From Legionella maioricensis (GTDB lineage Bacteria; Pseudomonadota; Gammaproteobacteria; Legionellales; Legionellaceae): a stretch of DNA of 64,000 nucleotides. The translations under genes were made by a program, and so were the position numbers. The notes under the pieces are model-generated. The model did no database searches and had not been told where the DNA came from. It worked only from the letters and a program-made list of their open reading frames with translations. Positions 48,441 to 60,344 of this stretch are shown here, piece after piece (positions within the stretch are counted from its first letter, which is position 1; every line of letters starts with the position of its first letter). The DNA lies in assembly GCF_023618015.1 (NCBI RefSeq), contig NZ_JAJKBJ010000004.1:1-64000 (forward strand), written 5' to 3'.

Positions 48441-50243
48441 ATGTGGCATTCAATTTTAATGTATGAGTTGCTTGAAAAAATTCCCAAGGAAAATAGAAGT
48501 GAAGGCAAAGATTTTTTGGATAAGCTTTTTTTAACAGTTCGCCAAGTAAAGCACAACCCTGAAATAGAGTTTTTTTTACTGCTTGTTGAAAAATCTTTTT
48601 TAAGATTTGAAGAAGCCCCCCCAAGCTCAGTAACTTTAACTGAATTTTCCAGGCATATTATGGGATTAACCCTGCTCTGTCTTAAAATGAGTAATGATAA
48701 GGCTATCTGGAATGATGATTTTATTCCGTATTTAGCTCCCATTAAGAAATATCTAGAGATGGATGAGTCTAAAAGACCAATTTTGCATCTCAATGAGTTT
48801 GAAAGAAAAACATTCAGGGATTTAGAGTACAGCCTAAAAATTGATGTCGATCACTTCATGTCCATTATAGAAGATTATGGCACTTTCCAAACGACTCAAT
48901 TTTTGGTTGATTCTTTCAAGAGATTAAAGACAGATAATTCATCAGAATTTAAAATAGAAAAATTAGAAAAGCTACTAGAACAGCAACGGATGGAACAACA
49001 AAACAAGACGGCAGAGGAAGTCCAAACTCAAAAAGTGATACGCATATACGAAAAAAAAATAAACAAATTACCAGTAACATTTGACGAAGCCAACACCAAG
49101 GAACTTGTTCAAAAGCGTCGTATCGAGTTGTTACACCAATTAAACATTATCACTGCCCAATTAGCGATATCAGTCCCGCTGAAAACAAGTGGAGAAGAGC
49201 CTCGGATTAGCGTTGCCATCACGGAAAAAACCAAGGCAATTAATTCCATGGCACAACAACTGGAAGAACACATCCTAAAAGAACAACATCAACGCCAGCA
49301 GGAAGAGGCACAAAAGAGGGACGCAGATCAGGTTATCAAAGATTACGTACAACTATTAAATGGATTGTCAGTAACATTTGACAAAACCACCACCGTGGAA
49401 CTGGTTCGTGAGCGTCGCGATGAGTTGTTATACCAATTAAACTCTATCATTGCCCATAACAAAAATACCGTATTAGCTGCACTGGCAACTCTGCAGATAG
49501 ACGGAGAACTTCCTCAAATTAATGCCGCCATCGCGGAAAAAACCATGGCAATTAATTCCATGGCACAACAACTGGAAGAACACATCCTAAAAGAGCAACG
49601 TCAACGCCAGCAGGAAGAGGCACAAAAGAGGGACGCAGATCAGGTTATCAAAGATTACGTACAACTATTAAATGGATTGCCGGTAACATTTGACAAAGCC
49701 ACCACAGTGGAGCTGGTCGATGAGCGTCGCGATGAGTTATTACACCAGTTAAGCACTATCATTGCCCATAACAAAAGTGAGGTATTGGCTGCACTGGCAA
49801 CTCTGCAAATAAACGGAGAGCCTCCTCAAATTACTGCTGCTATTATCGAGAAAACCACTGCAATTAATTCCCTGGCACAACAAGTGGTCTTACAAATTCA
49901 ATTGGCAGAGGAGCATCACTTCGAACAAGAACGTTTGAGAACACAAAGCATACAAGAAGAGCCTTATCGACAAAGTGAGTTAAACACTGATTCATCATCC
50001 TTATCGAATATTAGTATGATGATTTTAGGTGGTTTTATAGCCACGGCTGGCATTGCTGCCGTGGCCATAGCATTTACAGTGCTTAATGCGGCTACTTTGG
50101 GTATTCCAGGAATTGTAGTAGCCTGCATCGGAGTTGCAGCAGCCCTCTCAGGAATCGGACTATTTGCCACAGGCACTTATAAAAATAGAACAATAATCCC
50201 TGAGGAGTTGACGAATATTACAAACGAAATAGTTTTTCAGTAA
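48441..50243 (+). CDS. Repeat-containing effector-like protein with C-terminal membrane hairpin
   Basis: 600 residues, no signal peptide. Residues 1-190 are helical. About 195-500 contain three coiled-coil repeats; two are nearly identical over KRDADQVIKDYVQLLNG to AINSMAQQLEEHIL, and the DNA period is exactly 312 bp (104 codons; compare TAATTCC at 49241, 49553 and 49865). About 515-580 form a hydrophobic double segment (MMILGGFIATAGIAAVAIAF, then GIPGIVVACIGVAAALSGIG). The 20-residue polar tail contains PEEL. The architecture suits a Dot/Icm effector that inserts into host membranes (inference). AAGGA precedes the ATG. Confidence 0.7.
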   Translation: MWHSILMYELLEKIPKENRSEGKDFLDKLFLTVRQVKHNPEIEFFLLLVEKSFLRFEEAPPSSVTLTEFSRHIMGLTLLCLKMSNDKAIWNDDFIPYLAPIKKYLEMDESKRPILHLNEFERKTFRDLEYSLKIDVDHFMSIIEDYGTFQTTQFLVDSFKRLKTDNSSEFKIEKLEKLLEQQRMEQQNKTAEEVQTQKVIRIYEKKINKLPVTFDEANTKELVQKRRIELLHQLNIITAQLAISVPLKTSGEEPRISVAITEKTKAINSMAQQLEEHILKEQHQRQQEEAQKRDADQVIKDYVQLLNGLSVTFDKTTTVELVRERRDELLYQLNSIIAHNKNTVLAALATLQIDGELPQINAAIAEKTMAINSMAQQLEEHILKEQRQRQQEEAQKRDADQVIKDYVQLLNGLPVTFDKATTVELVDERRDELLHQLSTIIAHNKSEVLAALATLQINGEPPQITAAIIEKTTAINSLAQQVVLQIQLAEEHHFEQERLRTQSIQEEPYRQSELNTDSSSLSNISMMILGGFIATAGIAAVAIAFTVLNAATLGIPGIVVACIGVAAALSGIGLFATGTYKNRTIIPEELTNITNEIVFQ

Positions 50244-50378
50244 ACTGTAATCTTTATTCTGCTCTCCTGAGAACTGTATTGCACATAATTTATTGCCGTC
50301 ACCTCAGTTGAGCTTTAAAAGTTAGCTTATTGTTAGTTGGAGCTTTTTCAGGCCCAATATCGGTTCAGCGAGTCATTA

Positions 50379-52640
<2,262 letters not shown>

Positions 52641-52760
52641 AAAGTTAGCTCACTAATTGAAATAAATACAATTTTTTTATAACTGCTATAGAAAAATAAA
52701 ATGGGAGGGTAGTACCTCCATTCCAAAAGAGTATGCGATATTAATTTATATCATAGGCAC

Positions 52761-52781
52761 AAGCCTGCTTTAGGCAGGCTT
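52761..52781. terminator. Hairpin between mlaB and ibaG
   Basis: AAGCCTGC-TTTAG-GCAGGCTT, a perfect 8-bp stem. It lies in the 186-bp gap after mlaB. The T-rich side (TATATTT) follows only on the plus strand; on the mla strand no U-run is seen, so it may attenuate rather than terminate. Confidence 0.4.
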
Positions 52782-52826
52782 ATATTTCTAGCGGATGAGG
52801 ATTAGTTACTTACTCAGGTTTTATAT

Positions 52827-53108
52827 TCAAGCTGTTTCTAAAATACTCTTTACCCCACAAAATTCAGCCAAAGATTGAGTCTCAGGCGATATTCCAATCA
52901 CTTCAAAAATCTTGTTATTCTGTTTACACAATTTGCTGGCCTCAATCAATAACGCCAAGCCAGCACTATCACAATGCGTCACTTCACTTAAGTCAAGACA
53001 AAATCTGTCGCTTGGATCTTCCATGAGCGCTTTATAGAGTTTCGCTCGAACAGATATCACTGACTGAAATGTGAGAAGCGGTCCTGGTTTAAATTTAATT
53101 AATTCCAC
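52827..53108 (-). CDS. mlaB: STAS-domain protein MlaB
   Basis: 93-residue STAS domain. The typical segment DLSEVTHCDSAGLALLIEA contains the conserved Asp-Ser. It binds MlaF and stabilises the MlaFEDB ABC complex that moves phospholipids between the membranes. Confidence 0.9.
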   Translation of the reverse strand: MELIKFKPGPLLTFQSVISVRAKLYKALMEDPSDRFCLDLSEVTHCDSAGLALLIEASKLCKQNNKIFEVIGISPETQSLAEFCGVKSILETA

Positions 53109-53110
53109 AA

Positions 53111-53719
53111 TTATGCGGCCTTTTTACTTTGCTTTTGCTGCATTTGGCGAATTACTTCGTTAATGCTTGAATGCTGCAATACTTGGGCAAATTGCGATCT
53201 GAAACTTTGGAGTAAACTCACACCCTCAACACTTATATCATATATTTTCCATTGGCCATTCTTGGAAACCAAACTATAACTTAGTGGGATATTTTGACCT
53301 TCTGAACGAACAATAACGCTGTTTACACGCATAAATCGGCTGTTTAATGTTCCTCTTAATGGTAAAAATTGTACTGTTTCATCAGAGTATTGAGCTAAAG
53401 GACTGGAATAGGTACGAATAACTAAGCGAGTAAAGGCTTTGGAAAACTGGGCTCTTTCAGAAGGTGTTGCCTTATTCCATGCTTGTCTCCCTAAAACAGA
53501 ACGCGACATGCCAGCCACATCCACGTTGGGCAAAAGATGGGTTTCGACTGCACTATAAATAATGCCGGGATTACTCTTTAAATTGCTCTTATTTGCCTTA
53601 AGAGTTGCAATAATTGCATTAGCAGCTCGTTCTAACATAGGTACGGGTGATGGCTGAGCAAGCATGGTTTGCGATAAAGACATACAAGCAACTAATAAAA
53701 TTGTTTTAAGTACCTTCAT
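53111..53719 (-). CDS. mlaC: Periplasmic phospholipid carrier MlaC
   Basis: 202 residues with a signal peptide (1-21, cleavage LAQ). Contains HLLPNVDVAGMSRSVLGRQAW and YDISVEGVSLLQSFRSQFAQVL, the MlaC (Ttg2D) signature. It shuttles phospholipid between the outer-membrane MlaA site and MlaD. mlaA is not in the window. Confidence 0.95.
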   Translation of the reverse strand: MKVLKTILLVACMSLSQTMLAQPSPVPMLERAANAIIATLKANKSNLKSNPGIIYSAVETHLLPNVDVAGMSRSVLGRQAWNKATPSERAQFSKAFTRLVIRTYSSPLAQYSDETVQFLPLRGTLNSRFMRVNSVIVRSEGQNIPLSYSLVSKNGQWKIYDISVEGVSLLQSFRSQFAQVLQHSSINEVIRQMQQKQSKKAA

Positions 53720-53726
53720 GGTTCAC

Positions 53727-54203
53727 CTATTTTTTAATATTAAATAATAATTGACCTATAAGATTCTCAAGAATAATTGCTTCTTGAGTTTTAGCGATCA
53801 CATCTCCCTCACGTAAGTAAGGATGATCTTTACTGTCTTCATCTTCAAAACCTGGAACAATACTAATATAATTGGAGCCAAGCAAGCCTTCGGTCAAAAT
53901 TCGTGCAGATGCATCCTCATAAGGTATCTTTTTGTCGCCTCGTAAAGTCATAGTAACTTTGGCATTAAGCTCCCCGGGTTGCAATTCAATACGACTCACT
54001 TCCCCAATTCGAACTCCAGCAACTGTAACTGGTGCACGAACCTTTAAACCACCTATATCAGTAAAGTCTGCTGTCACTTGATAGCCTTTATGGGACATGA
54101 AATCAGAAATATTACTGACTTTCATTACCATTACGAATAAAGCCAATAGGCCTAGCAACATAAATATCCCCACACTTATGTCTACGTAACGTTGCTTATT
54201 CAT
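53727..54203 (-). CDS. mlaD: MCE-domain protein MlaD
   Basis: 158 residues: one N-terminal membrane helix (about 8-28) and one MCE domain (KGYQVTADFTDIGGLKVRAPVTVAGVRIGEV). It forms the periplasmic hexameric ring on MlaE. One base separates it from mlaE. Confidence 0.96.
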   Translation of the reverse strand: MNKQRYVDISVGIFMLLGLLALFVMVMKVSNISDFMSHKGYQVTADFTDIGGLKVRAPVTVAGVRIGEVSRIELQPGELNAKVTMTLRGDKKIPYEDASARILTEGLLGSNYISIVPGFEDEDSKDHPYLREGDVIAKTQEAIILENLIGQLLFNIKK

Positions 54204-54986
54204 TTACCAATCTCCAATCATCATTGCAGTCAACATAAAATCGAGCCCTAAAACAGCAAGCGAGGAATATACTACAGTCCTAGTCGTCGCTTGACTAATG
54301 CCCTCCGCTGTAGGCACACACTCAAACCCCTGGAATACTGCAATCCAGGTTGCTACAAAAGCAAAAACTATACTCTTGATAATTCCACTTAATATATCTA
54401 TACGAAAATTAACTGCTGCCTGCATATTGGACCAAAAACTTCCATCATCGACACCAAGCCAATGCACACCGATAAAGTACCCGCCATAAATAGCGACTGC
54501 TGAAAAAATTAACGCCAGAACAGGTAAAGAAATAAACCCGGCTATAAAGCGGGGATATATTACTCGGCCCAGAGGGTCAACACCCATCATATCCATACTG
54601 GATAATTGTTCTGTCGCTTTCATCAAACCGATTTCTGCTGTTAAAGCAGAACCAGCACGCCCGGCAAACAACAGGGCGCTGACCACGGGACCTAACTCCC
54701 TAGCAATACTTAAAGCCAATAACTGACCTAACTGGCTGGCCGCTCCAAATTTTTGTAAGGTATTATAACCTTGCAGTCCCACTACCATACCAATAAACAA
54801 AGCGGAAACGACTATAATCAAACAGGATAACACACCAACAAAATAAAGTTGATGGCGTAATAACGGCCATAATCTGGGAACATCAGGCCGTCTCAACAGC
54901 ATAGCAAATAAAAATAGTCCTGAACCACCAATGCGTTGCAAAATAGATGCGCCACGATTACCAAGACGCGCAATTGTCTCAAGCAT
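54204..54986 (-). CDS. mlaE: Phospholipid ABC permease MlaE
   Basis: 260-residue permease with about five helices. [31 protein letters not shown] is the MlaE family signature. Its start overlaps mlaF by eight bases. Confidence 0.96.
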   Translation of the reverse strand: MLETIARLGNRGASILQRIGGSGLFLFAMLLRRPDVPRLWPLLRHQLYFVGVLSCLIIVVSALFIGMVVGLQGYNTLQKFGAASQLGQLLALSIARELGPVVSALLFAGRAGSALTAEIGLMKATEQLSSMDMMGVDPLGRVIYPRFIAGFISLPVLALIFSAVAIYGGYFIGVHWLGVDDGSFWSNMQAAVNFRIDILSGIIKSIVFAFVATWIAVFQGFECVPTAEGISQATTRTVVYSSLAVLGLDFMLTAMMIGDW

Positions 54987-55776
54987 CTAATAATTCCTCC
55001 GTATAGGGCCTTGCTGGATAATGAAAAGGCACCACCCCATCAGCTTCTCCATGCATAAATTGTTTCACCCGGGGCTCTGAAGATGCAATCAACTCAGCCG
55101 GAGTCCCCTGTCCTATAATCTTTCCACCAGCGATTAAGTAAATATAATCCGCAATAGAACATGTTTCTTCAACATCATGTGACACAATAATGGTTGTTGT
55201 TTGCAACAACTCGTTCAAGCGTTTTATTAAACGAACCAAAACCCCCATAGAGATAGGATCTTGTCCAGTGAACGGCTCATCATACATCATGAGTTGCGGA
55301 TCAAGTGCTATAGTTCGAGCTAATGCCACTCGTCTGGACATCCCTCCCGAGAGTTGATCAGGCATCAAATTTGCCGCGCCACGCAACCCAACCGCCTCAA
55401 GCTTCATGAGTACTATATCACGTAACATGGAAGGATTTAATTCGGTATGTTCTCTCAAAGGAAAAGCAACGTTCTCAAATACAGAAAGGTCGGTAAATAA
55501 CGCACTACTCTGAAAAAGTAATCCCATATTACGTCTTGCCTCATACAGCGCTTTACGAGATAAACGATGTATATTCTCACCCAGAACACGGATTTCGCCA
55601 GAGTCAGGCGTTAATTGGGCGCCAATTAATTGTAATAAAGTCGTTTTTCCAGAACCGCTAGGCCCCATGATGGCAGTGATTTTGCCTTGTTTAACCACCA
55701 TATCAATATCATTAAAAATGTAGCGGTCACCCCTTGTAAAGATCAGATTTTGAATTTCGACCCAATTTTCAGGCAT
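54979..55776 (-). CDS. mlaF: Phospholipid ABC ATPase MlaF
   Basis: 265-residue ABC ATPase heading the operon. [15 protein letters not shown] (Walker A), [16 protein letters not shown] (signature) and [12 protein letters not shown] (Walker B). Divergent from kdsD across a 175-bp region (55777-55951) that must carry both promoters. Confidence 0.96.
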   Translation of the reverse strand: MPENWVEIQNLIFTRGDRYIFNDIDMVVKQGKITAIMGPSGSGKTTLLQLIGAQLTPDSGEIRVLGENIHRLSRKALYEARRNMGLLFQSSALFTDLSVFENVAFPLREHTELNPSMLRDIVLMKLEAVGLRGAANLMPDQLSGGMSRRVALARTIALDPQLMMYDEPFTGQDPISMGVLVRLIKRLNELLQTTTIIVSHDVEETCSIADYIYLIAGGKIIGQGTPAELIASSEPRVKQFMHGEADGVVPFHYPARPYTEELLDA

Positions 55777-55951
55777 GCTCTCATTTCCACTTTTAGTCAG
55801 AATTTAGAAGTATATACTGCTTCGCAAAAAAATGCGGTTTTTAATTGCATTTGAATAAAAAAAAATTTGGATCATGAAAAAAAATAAGGTTACATCAATC
55901 AAAAACATTATGTTAGAATGAAAAATACGCAAAAGACAAACTATATAAACT

Positions 55952-56914
55952 ATGAATTTTTGCACACTTGGACTAGCAGTAATTGAAACTGAAGCACAAG
56001 CTGTCTTTGAACTAACCCAGCGAATCGATGCCCGATTTGAAAAAGCCTGTGAATTATTATTGGCTTGTAAAGGTCGTATTGTGGTCACTGGAATGGGAAA
56101 GTCCGGTCATATTGCTAATAAATTAGCGGCAACCTTTTCCAGTACAGGAAGCCCTGCTTTTTTTATGCATCCCGGAGAGGCAAGTCATGGTGATTTGGGG
56201 ATGATCACACGCCAGGACACCGTAGTTGCAATTTCCCATTCAGGAAATACCCATGAAATTGTTACTTTACTTCCTTTATTAAAACGGTTGGAAGTCCCAC
56301 TTATTGCCCTTACAGGTAATGTTGACTCCATATTAGCTAAAACAGCCGATGTTAATTTAGATGTCAGTATCAAACAAGAAGCCTGCCCCCTTGGTCTTGC
56401 TCCAACAACCAGTACTACAGTTTCCCTGGTTATGGGGGATGCCTTGGCTATCGCCCTTTTGCAAGCCCGGGGGTTTAGTGCTGAAGATTTTGCCTTATCA
56501 CACCCCGGAGGCAGCTTGGGTAAAAGGCTTCTGCTTCGTATCGATGAATTATGTCATACAGGAAGCCAGCTGCCATTAATGAATCAAAATGCAACAATCA
56601 GCGAAGCGTTAATTGAGGTCACGGATAAAAAATTGGGAATGACCTGTGTCATTGATAACCAAGGCTATCTGGTCGGTGTTTATACGGATGGCGATGTACG
56701 CCGAACCTTAACTCGTCAATTCGACATTAATACGACCCAAATTAAAGAAGTAATGACAAAGAATGCAAGAACGATTCGCAAAGGCATGCTTGCCGCAGAA
56801 GCCTTGGCTATTATGCAAAAATACAGCATTACCTCATTAGTAGTCATTGATGATGATAACAGACCTCACGCCGTGCTCCATTTACATGACTTGCTAAAAG
56901 CTGGCGTTTTTTAA
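55952..56914 (+). CDS. kdsD: Arabinose-5-phosphate isomerase
   Basis: 320 residues: SIS sugar-isomerase domain (VTGMGKSGHIANKLAATFSSTG, SHSGNTHEIVTLLP) and two C-terminal CBS domains. It makes arabinose 5-phosphate from ribulose 5-phosphate, the first step of Kdo synthesis for LPS. Confidence 0.96.
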   Translation: MNFCTLGLAVIETEAQAVFELTQRIDARFEKACELLLACKGRIVVTGMGKSGHIANKLAATFSSTGSPAFFMHPGEASHGDLGMITRQDTVVAISHSGNTHEIVTLLPLLKRLEVPLIALTGNVDSILAKTADVNLDVSIKQEACPLGLAPTTSTTVSLVMGDALAIALLQARGFSAEDFALSHPGGSLGKRLLLRIDELCHTGSQLPLMNQNATISEALIEVTDKKLGMTCVIDNQGYLVGVYTDGDVRRTLTRQFDINTTQIKEVMTKNARTIRKGMLAAEALAIMQKYSITSLVVIDDDNRPHAVLHLHDLLKAGVF

Positions 56915-56927
56915 ATAGAGAAATAAC

Positions 56928-57455
56928 ATGAATGAATTATTAGAGAAAGCAAAAAAAATCAAATGCCTTATATGTGACGTAGATGGGGTTCTTACTGATG
57001 GTCTGCTTTATATTGATAACCATGGTAATGAGCTTAAATCTTTTCATGTGCAAGATGGCATGGGTTTAAAATTACTAATGGCTGCCGGAATTGAAGTTGC
57101 AGTCATTACTACCGCACGCAATGCCGTAGTAGATCATCGAATGCAGCAATTAGGTATTACTCACTATTACAAAGGTCAGGTTGATAAACGCGATGCCTAT
57201 CAACAACTCAAAAAAACCTTAGGTCTCCAAGACGAACAATTCGCCTATATAGGGGATGATTTACCTGACTTACCTATCATTCAGCAAGTGGGATTTGGTG
57301 TTACAGTAGCTAATGGCGTGCGTCAGGTTAAGGAATTTGCTGATTGGCAAACGGAACAGACTGGTGGTCGCGGAGCAGTTCGTGAATTATGTGACTTAAT
57401 CCTCAATGCACAAAATAAAGCGGATTTAGCCTTAGCAGGTTATCTAAAACAATGA
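56928..57455 (+). CDS. kdsC: Kdo-8-phosphate phosphatase
   Basis: 175-residue HAD phosphatase. ICDVDGVLTDG carries the nucleophile Asp17 and Asp19, and GDDLPDLPI the Mg-binding motif. It releases Kdo. Starts 13 bp after kdsD and overlaps lptC by four bases. Confidence 0.96.
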   Translation: MNELLEKAKKIKCLICDVDGVLTDGLLYIDNHGNELKSFHVQDGMGLKLLMAAGIEVAVITTARNAVVDHRMQQLGITHYYKGQVDKRDAYQQLKKTLGLQDEQFAYIGDDLPDLPIIQQVGFGVTVANGVRQVKEFADWQTEQTGGRGAVRELCDLILNAQNKADLALAGYLKQ

Positions 57456-58024
57456 ATGCTGCCAAACAAGCAATCTGGCTATTTTTCACCTTACTCATTC
57501 TTGCCATCTCAGGATGGTATTATGTGAATTTAGAAACAATCTCCAGATTGGATAATGAGACGTTGTCCTCTACCATTGATACAACAATTTCGCAGTTAAC
57601 GGTGCGCCAATTTAATAGCGAGGGTTTATTAACTAACGTGTTAACGACCCCGTTGATGCAACATATTCCCAAAGAAGACATCCATCTGCTCAAAACTCCT
57701 CACATTGTTATTGCTCAAGCAGATCAGCCCTCCTGGGAAATTCGCTCAAAGAAAGCAAAGTCTTTTAACGGGGGGGAACGAATCATTTTTATCAAAAGGG
57801 TCATAGTTCATCAAAATCCAGGAGATAATACCCAGGAAAGCACGTTAAAGACTGAAGAAGTCACCTATTATCCTAAGCTGAAAAAAGCAACAACCGATCT
57901 TTTTGTAACCTTTGAACAACCTGGTAATATAGTAGAATCAACTGGAATGAATGCTTATCTGGATGAGAAACGAGTAGAATTACTCCATCAAGCTAGAGGA
58001 AGTTATGCCCCAGCTAAAGGTTAA
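57452..58024 (+). CDS. lptC: LPS export protein LptC
   Basis: 190 residues with one N-terminal membrane helix (about 8-26) and a periplasmic beta-jellyroll. Joins the LptBFG transporter to the LptA bridge. lptA starts 20 bp before its end. Confidence 0.93.
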   Translation: MNAAKQAIWLFFTLLILAISGWYYVNLETISRLDNETLSSTIDTTISQLTVRQFNSEGLLTNVLTTPLMQHIPKEDIHLLKTPHIVIAQADQPSWEIRSKKAKSFNGGERIIFIKRVIVHQNPGDNTQESTLKTEEVTYYPKLKKATTDLFVTFEQPGNIVESTGMNAYLDEKRVELLHQARGSYAPAKG

Positions 58025-58517
58025 AAGCGGTTTATTTTTGTTGTTCATGGCGATTGCAGCGGTTGGATTTGCCCTGCCTTCTGACAAAGAACAGATAATG
58101 CATGTCGTATCAGACTCAGCGGATTTAAATCAACTAAACCATAAAGGTACCTATATAGGGAATGTGGAGTTTACCCAAGGAACAACAAACCTTCATGCTA
58201 CTAACGCTATTACCAAGGCCAATATTAAAAATCAATTAACGTTAGCTATAGCAAATGGCACTAAAGGCAAACAAGCCCATTATTGGACCCAAACTGATCC
58301 CAATAAGCCCCCATTGCATGCTTATGCCGATACTATCCGTTATTACCCTTTGCGTCACTTAATAGAATTAATTGGCAATGCCCATGTTGAACAAGGCCCT
58401 AATTCTTTATCCGCCGCTAAAATAACTTATGATACTCTTAAGCAGCATGTAGTGTCCCAAAGCGATGGGAAAACAAGAACAACTATCATTCTCTACCCTG
58501 AGAAAAAACCGACATGA
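58005..58517 (+). CDS. lptA: LPS periplasmic bridge protein LptA
   Basis: 170 residues, signal peptide about 1-23 (cleavage GFA-LP), then the OstA-type beta fold ([22 protein letters not shown]). It carries LPS across the periplasm. The start is inside lptC; overlaps lptB by four bases. Confidence 0.94.
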   Translation: MPQLKVKSGLFLLFMAIAAVGFALPSDKEQIMHVVSDSADLNQLNHKGTYIGNVEFTQGTTNLHATNAITKANIKNQLTLAIANGTKGKQAHYWTQTDPNKPPLHAYADTIRYYPLRHLIELIGNAHVEQGPNSLSAAKITYDTLKQHVVSQSDGKTRTTIILYPEKKPT

Positions 58518-59239
58518 GCATATTAGAAGCGCGAAATTTAAAAAAATCATTTAAGTCCCGAACTGTAGTTAATGGAATCAGTATTAACATCAGAAAAGGA
58601 GAATGTGTTGGTTTATTAGGCCCTAATGGAGCGGGAAAAACCACTTGCTTTTACATGATTGTTGGTTTGCAATCTTGTGATGAAGGACAAATTATTCTTA
58701 ACGACAAGGATATAACCCATGACGCAATGCATCAAAGAGCAAGATTAGGCATTAGTTATCTTCCTCAAGAAGCCTCTGTATTTCGCAAGCTCACGGTTGC
58801 AGAAAATATAATGGCCATTCTCGAGCTAAGACAAGATTTGAATGACCAGGCCCGAGAAGAAAAACTGGATCTGTTACTCCAGGAATTCCATATTAGCCAT
58901 CTCACTAAAAGCATGGGTATGGCCTTATCCGGAGGAGAAAGGAGACGCGTTGAAATTGCCAGAGCCTTAGCTATAGAACCGTCTTTCATTTTGCTTGATG
59001 AACCTTTTGCCGGTGTCGATCCTATTTCTGTAATCGACATAAAAAAAATCATTCAACACTTATGCAGTAAAAACATTGGTGTTTTAATCACGGATCACAA
59101 TGTTCGAGAAACTCTAGATATCTGCGAACGCGCCTATATAGTCAGTCAGGGAAAAATTTTATGCGAGGGAACTCCTGAACTTATTCTTGCTAATAAACAA
59201 GTCAGAGCGGTCTATCTGGGTGAAGATTTTACATTATAA
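58514..59239 (+). CDS. lptB: LPS export ATPase LptB
   Basis: 241-residue ABC ATPase. [34 protein letters not shown] and [13 protein letters not shown]. Its permease partners LptF/LptG are not in the window, as in other genomes. In E. coli rpoN follows; here a hypothetical gene does. Confidence 0.97.
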   Translation: MSILEARNLKKSFKSRTVVNGISINIRKGECVGLLGPNGAGKTTCFYMIVGLQSCDEGQIILNDKDITHDAMHQRARLGISYLPQEASVFRKLTVAENIMAILELRQDLNDQAREEKLDLLLQEFHISHLTKSMGMALSGGERRRVEIARALAIEPSFILLDEPFAGVDPISVIDIKKIIQHLCSKNIGVLITDHNVRETLDICERAYIVSQGKILCEGTPELILANKQVRAVYLGEDFTL

Positions 59240-59306
59240 AATATCAAATTTAGCCTATATTCTTTTTTCATAACATGCTGTTAGCAAAATAGAGGGATTT
59301 AATACT

Positions 59307-60083
59307 TTGAAGCATATATTTAAAAACACTCTTAAACAATTTTCCGGATTACTACACATTGATGAACTTGTTTATGATGTTCAAGAGGCAACATTACGTT
59401 TGCGTTTAGTTAATAACAAAACCCAGGACTACCAAATCTATTATTCCTTTTACTACCCACAATTAAATGCAATACTGTCTTTTCTGGAAGGAAACACACT
59501 TGACGAGAAAGAAGCTGAACAATTAAGAGAATATAATACCCCCTTTGAGATACAATACTTCACTGATTTGTGGACCAGTACCTCCAAGTCCCGCCCAGAT
59601 ACATCAATGCAACATGATCTTAATCAGCTTCCTCTTTTCTCAAGATTTGCAGCGGCGCTTGGCCGACCATTGGATAGCAATACAGAATTATGTCTGGTGG
59701 ATAAAGAGATTATTAATACGATAAAGAGTAAAATTTCCAAGCCTATTTACCAAGAACAGTCCCCCTCTGGACAAATGATGAATGTAAAAGCATTAATAGA
59801 TAAATACGCGGAGAATACTAGCAAGACTCCATACAAAAATTTCAGTGAACAAAGAGTTAGTGAAGCGCGCGATTTAGCTTTGGAGCGATCATTTTTGGTA
59901 AGTCCCGTTGCCAAAGCAGTAGGCAAGAATCTACTCAGGAAATTTGTATGTAAAACCCCAGAAAGGGAAGAGTTCCCCTCTTTGAAAGAAGTGACTTTAT
60001 TTAAACTTCGCAATATGAAAAAAACAGGCGAACTTCTTCCTGAACATGAAGAGCTACTCCCTGAAGACTGTAAAATAAGATAA
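59307..60083 (+). CDS. Hypothetical protein with Glu-rich C-terminus
   Basis: 258 residues starting at TTG, supported by AGAGGGA nine bases upstream; no in-frame ATG occurs for about 100 codons. Soluble, mixed charge. The last 25 residues contain TGELLPEHEELLPEDCKIR, an acidic E-block resembling Dot/Icm secretion signals. No domain recognised. Possible effector, or a plain cytoplasmic protein. Confidence 0.55.
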   Translation: MKHIFKNTLKQFSGLLHIDELVYDVQEATLRLRLVNNKTQDYQIYYSFYYPQLNAILSFLEGNTLDEKEAEQLREYNTPFEIQYFTDLWTSTSKSRPDTSMQHDLNQLPLFSRFAAALGRPLDSNTELCLVDKEIINTIKSKISKPIYQEQSPSGQMMNVKALIDKYAENTSKTPYKNFSEQRVSEARDLALERSFLVSPVAKAVGKNLLRKFVCKTPEREEFPSLKEVTLFKLRNMKKTGELLPEHEELLPEDCKIR

Positions 60084-60344
60084 GTCGCCAATTCAATAAA
60101 TTTGAAGCAGAAAATCCTTTTTTTTCAATAACCTCTATTATACGAACCATTGATGCCTATGGCTTTCGCTTGAGTAACTGTGCTGTTTGTTACTCGGGCC
60201 CTCAAGTCAAAAAATCGTTCCTGGAAGCACTATTAACTTAAAAAAAATAATTAGAATCAAACAGTGACAACAAAATTAAGCTAATATGTTTAAATAATGG
60301 TATTTATTTTTCCAACTTCGTTTGGTGAAGGAACGCTATAAGAA

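Noticed and set aside
49239..49940. Long direct repeats as a mobile element or assembly artefact
   Set aside because: The 312-bp repeats are in frame inside one ORF and diverge progressively, which fits protein repeat expansion.
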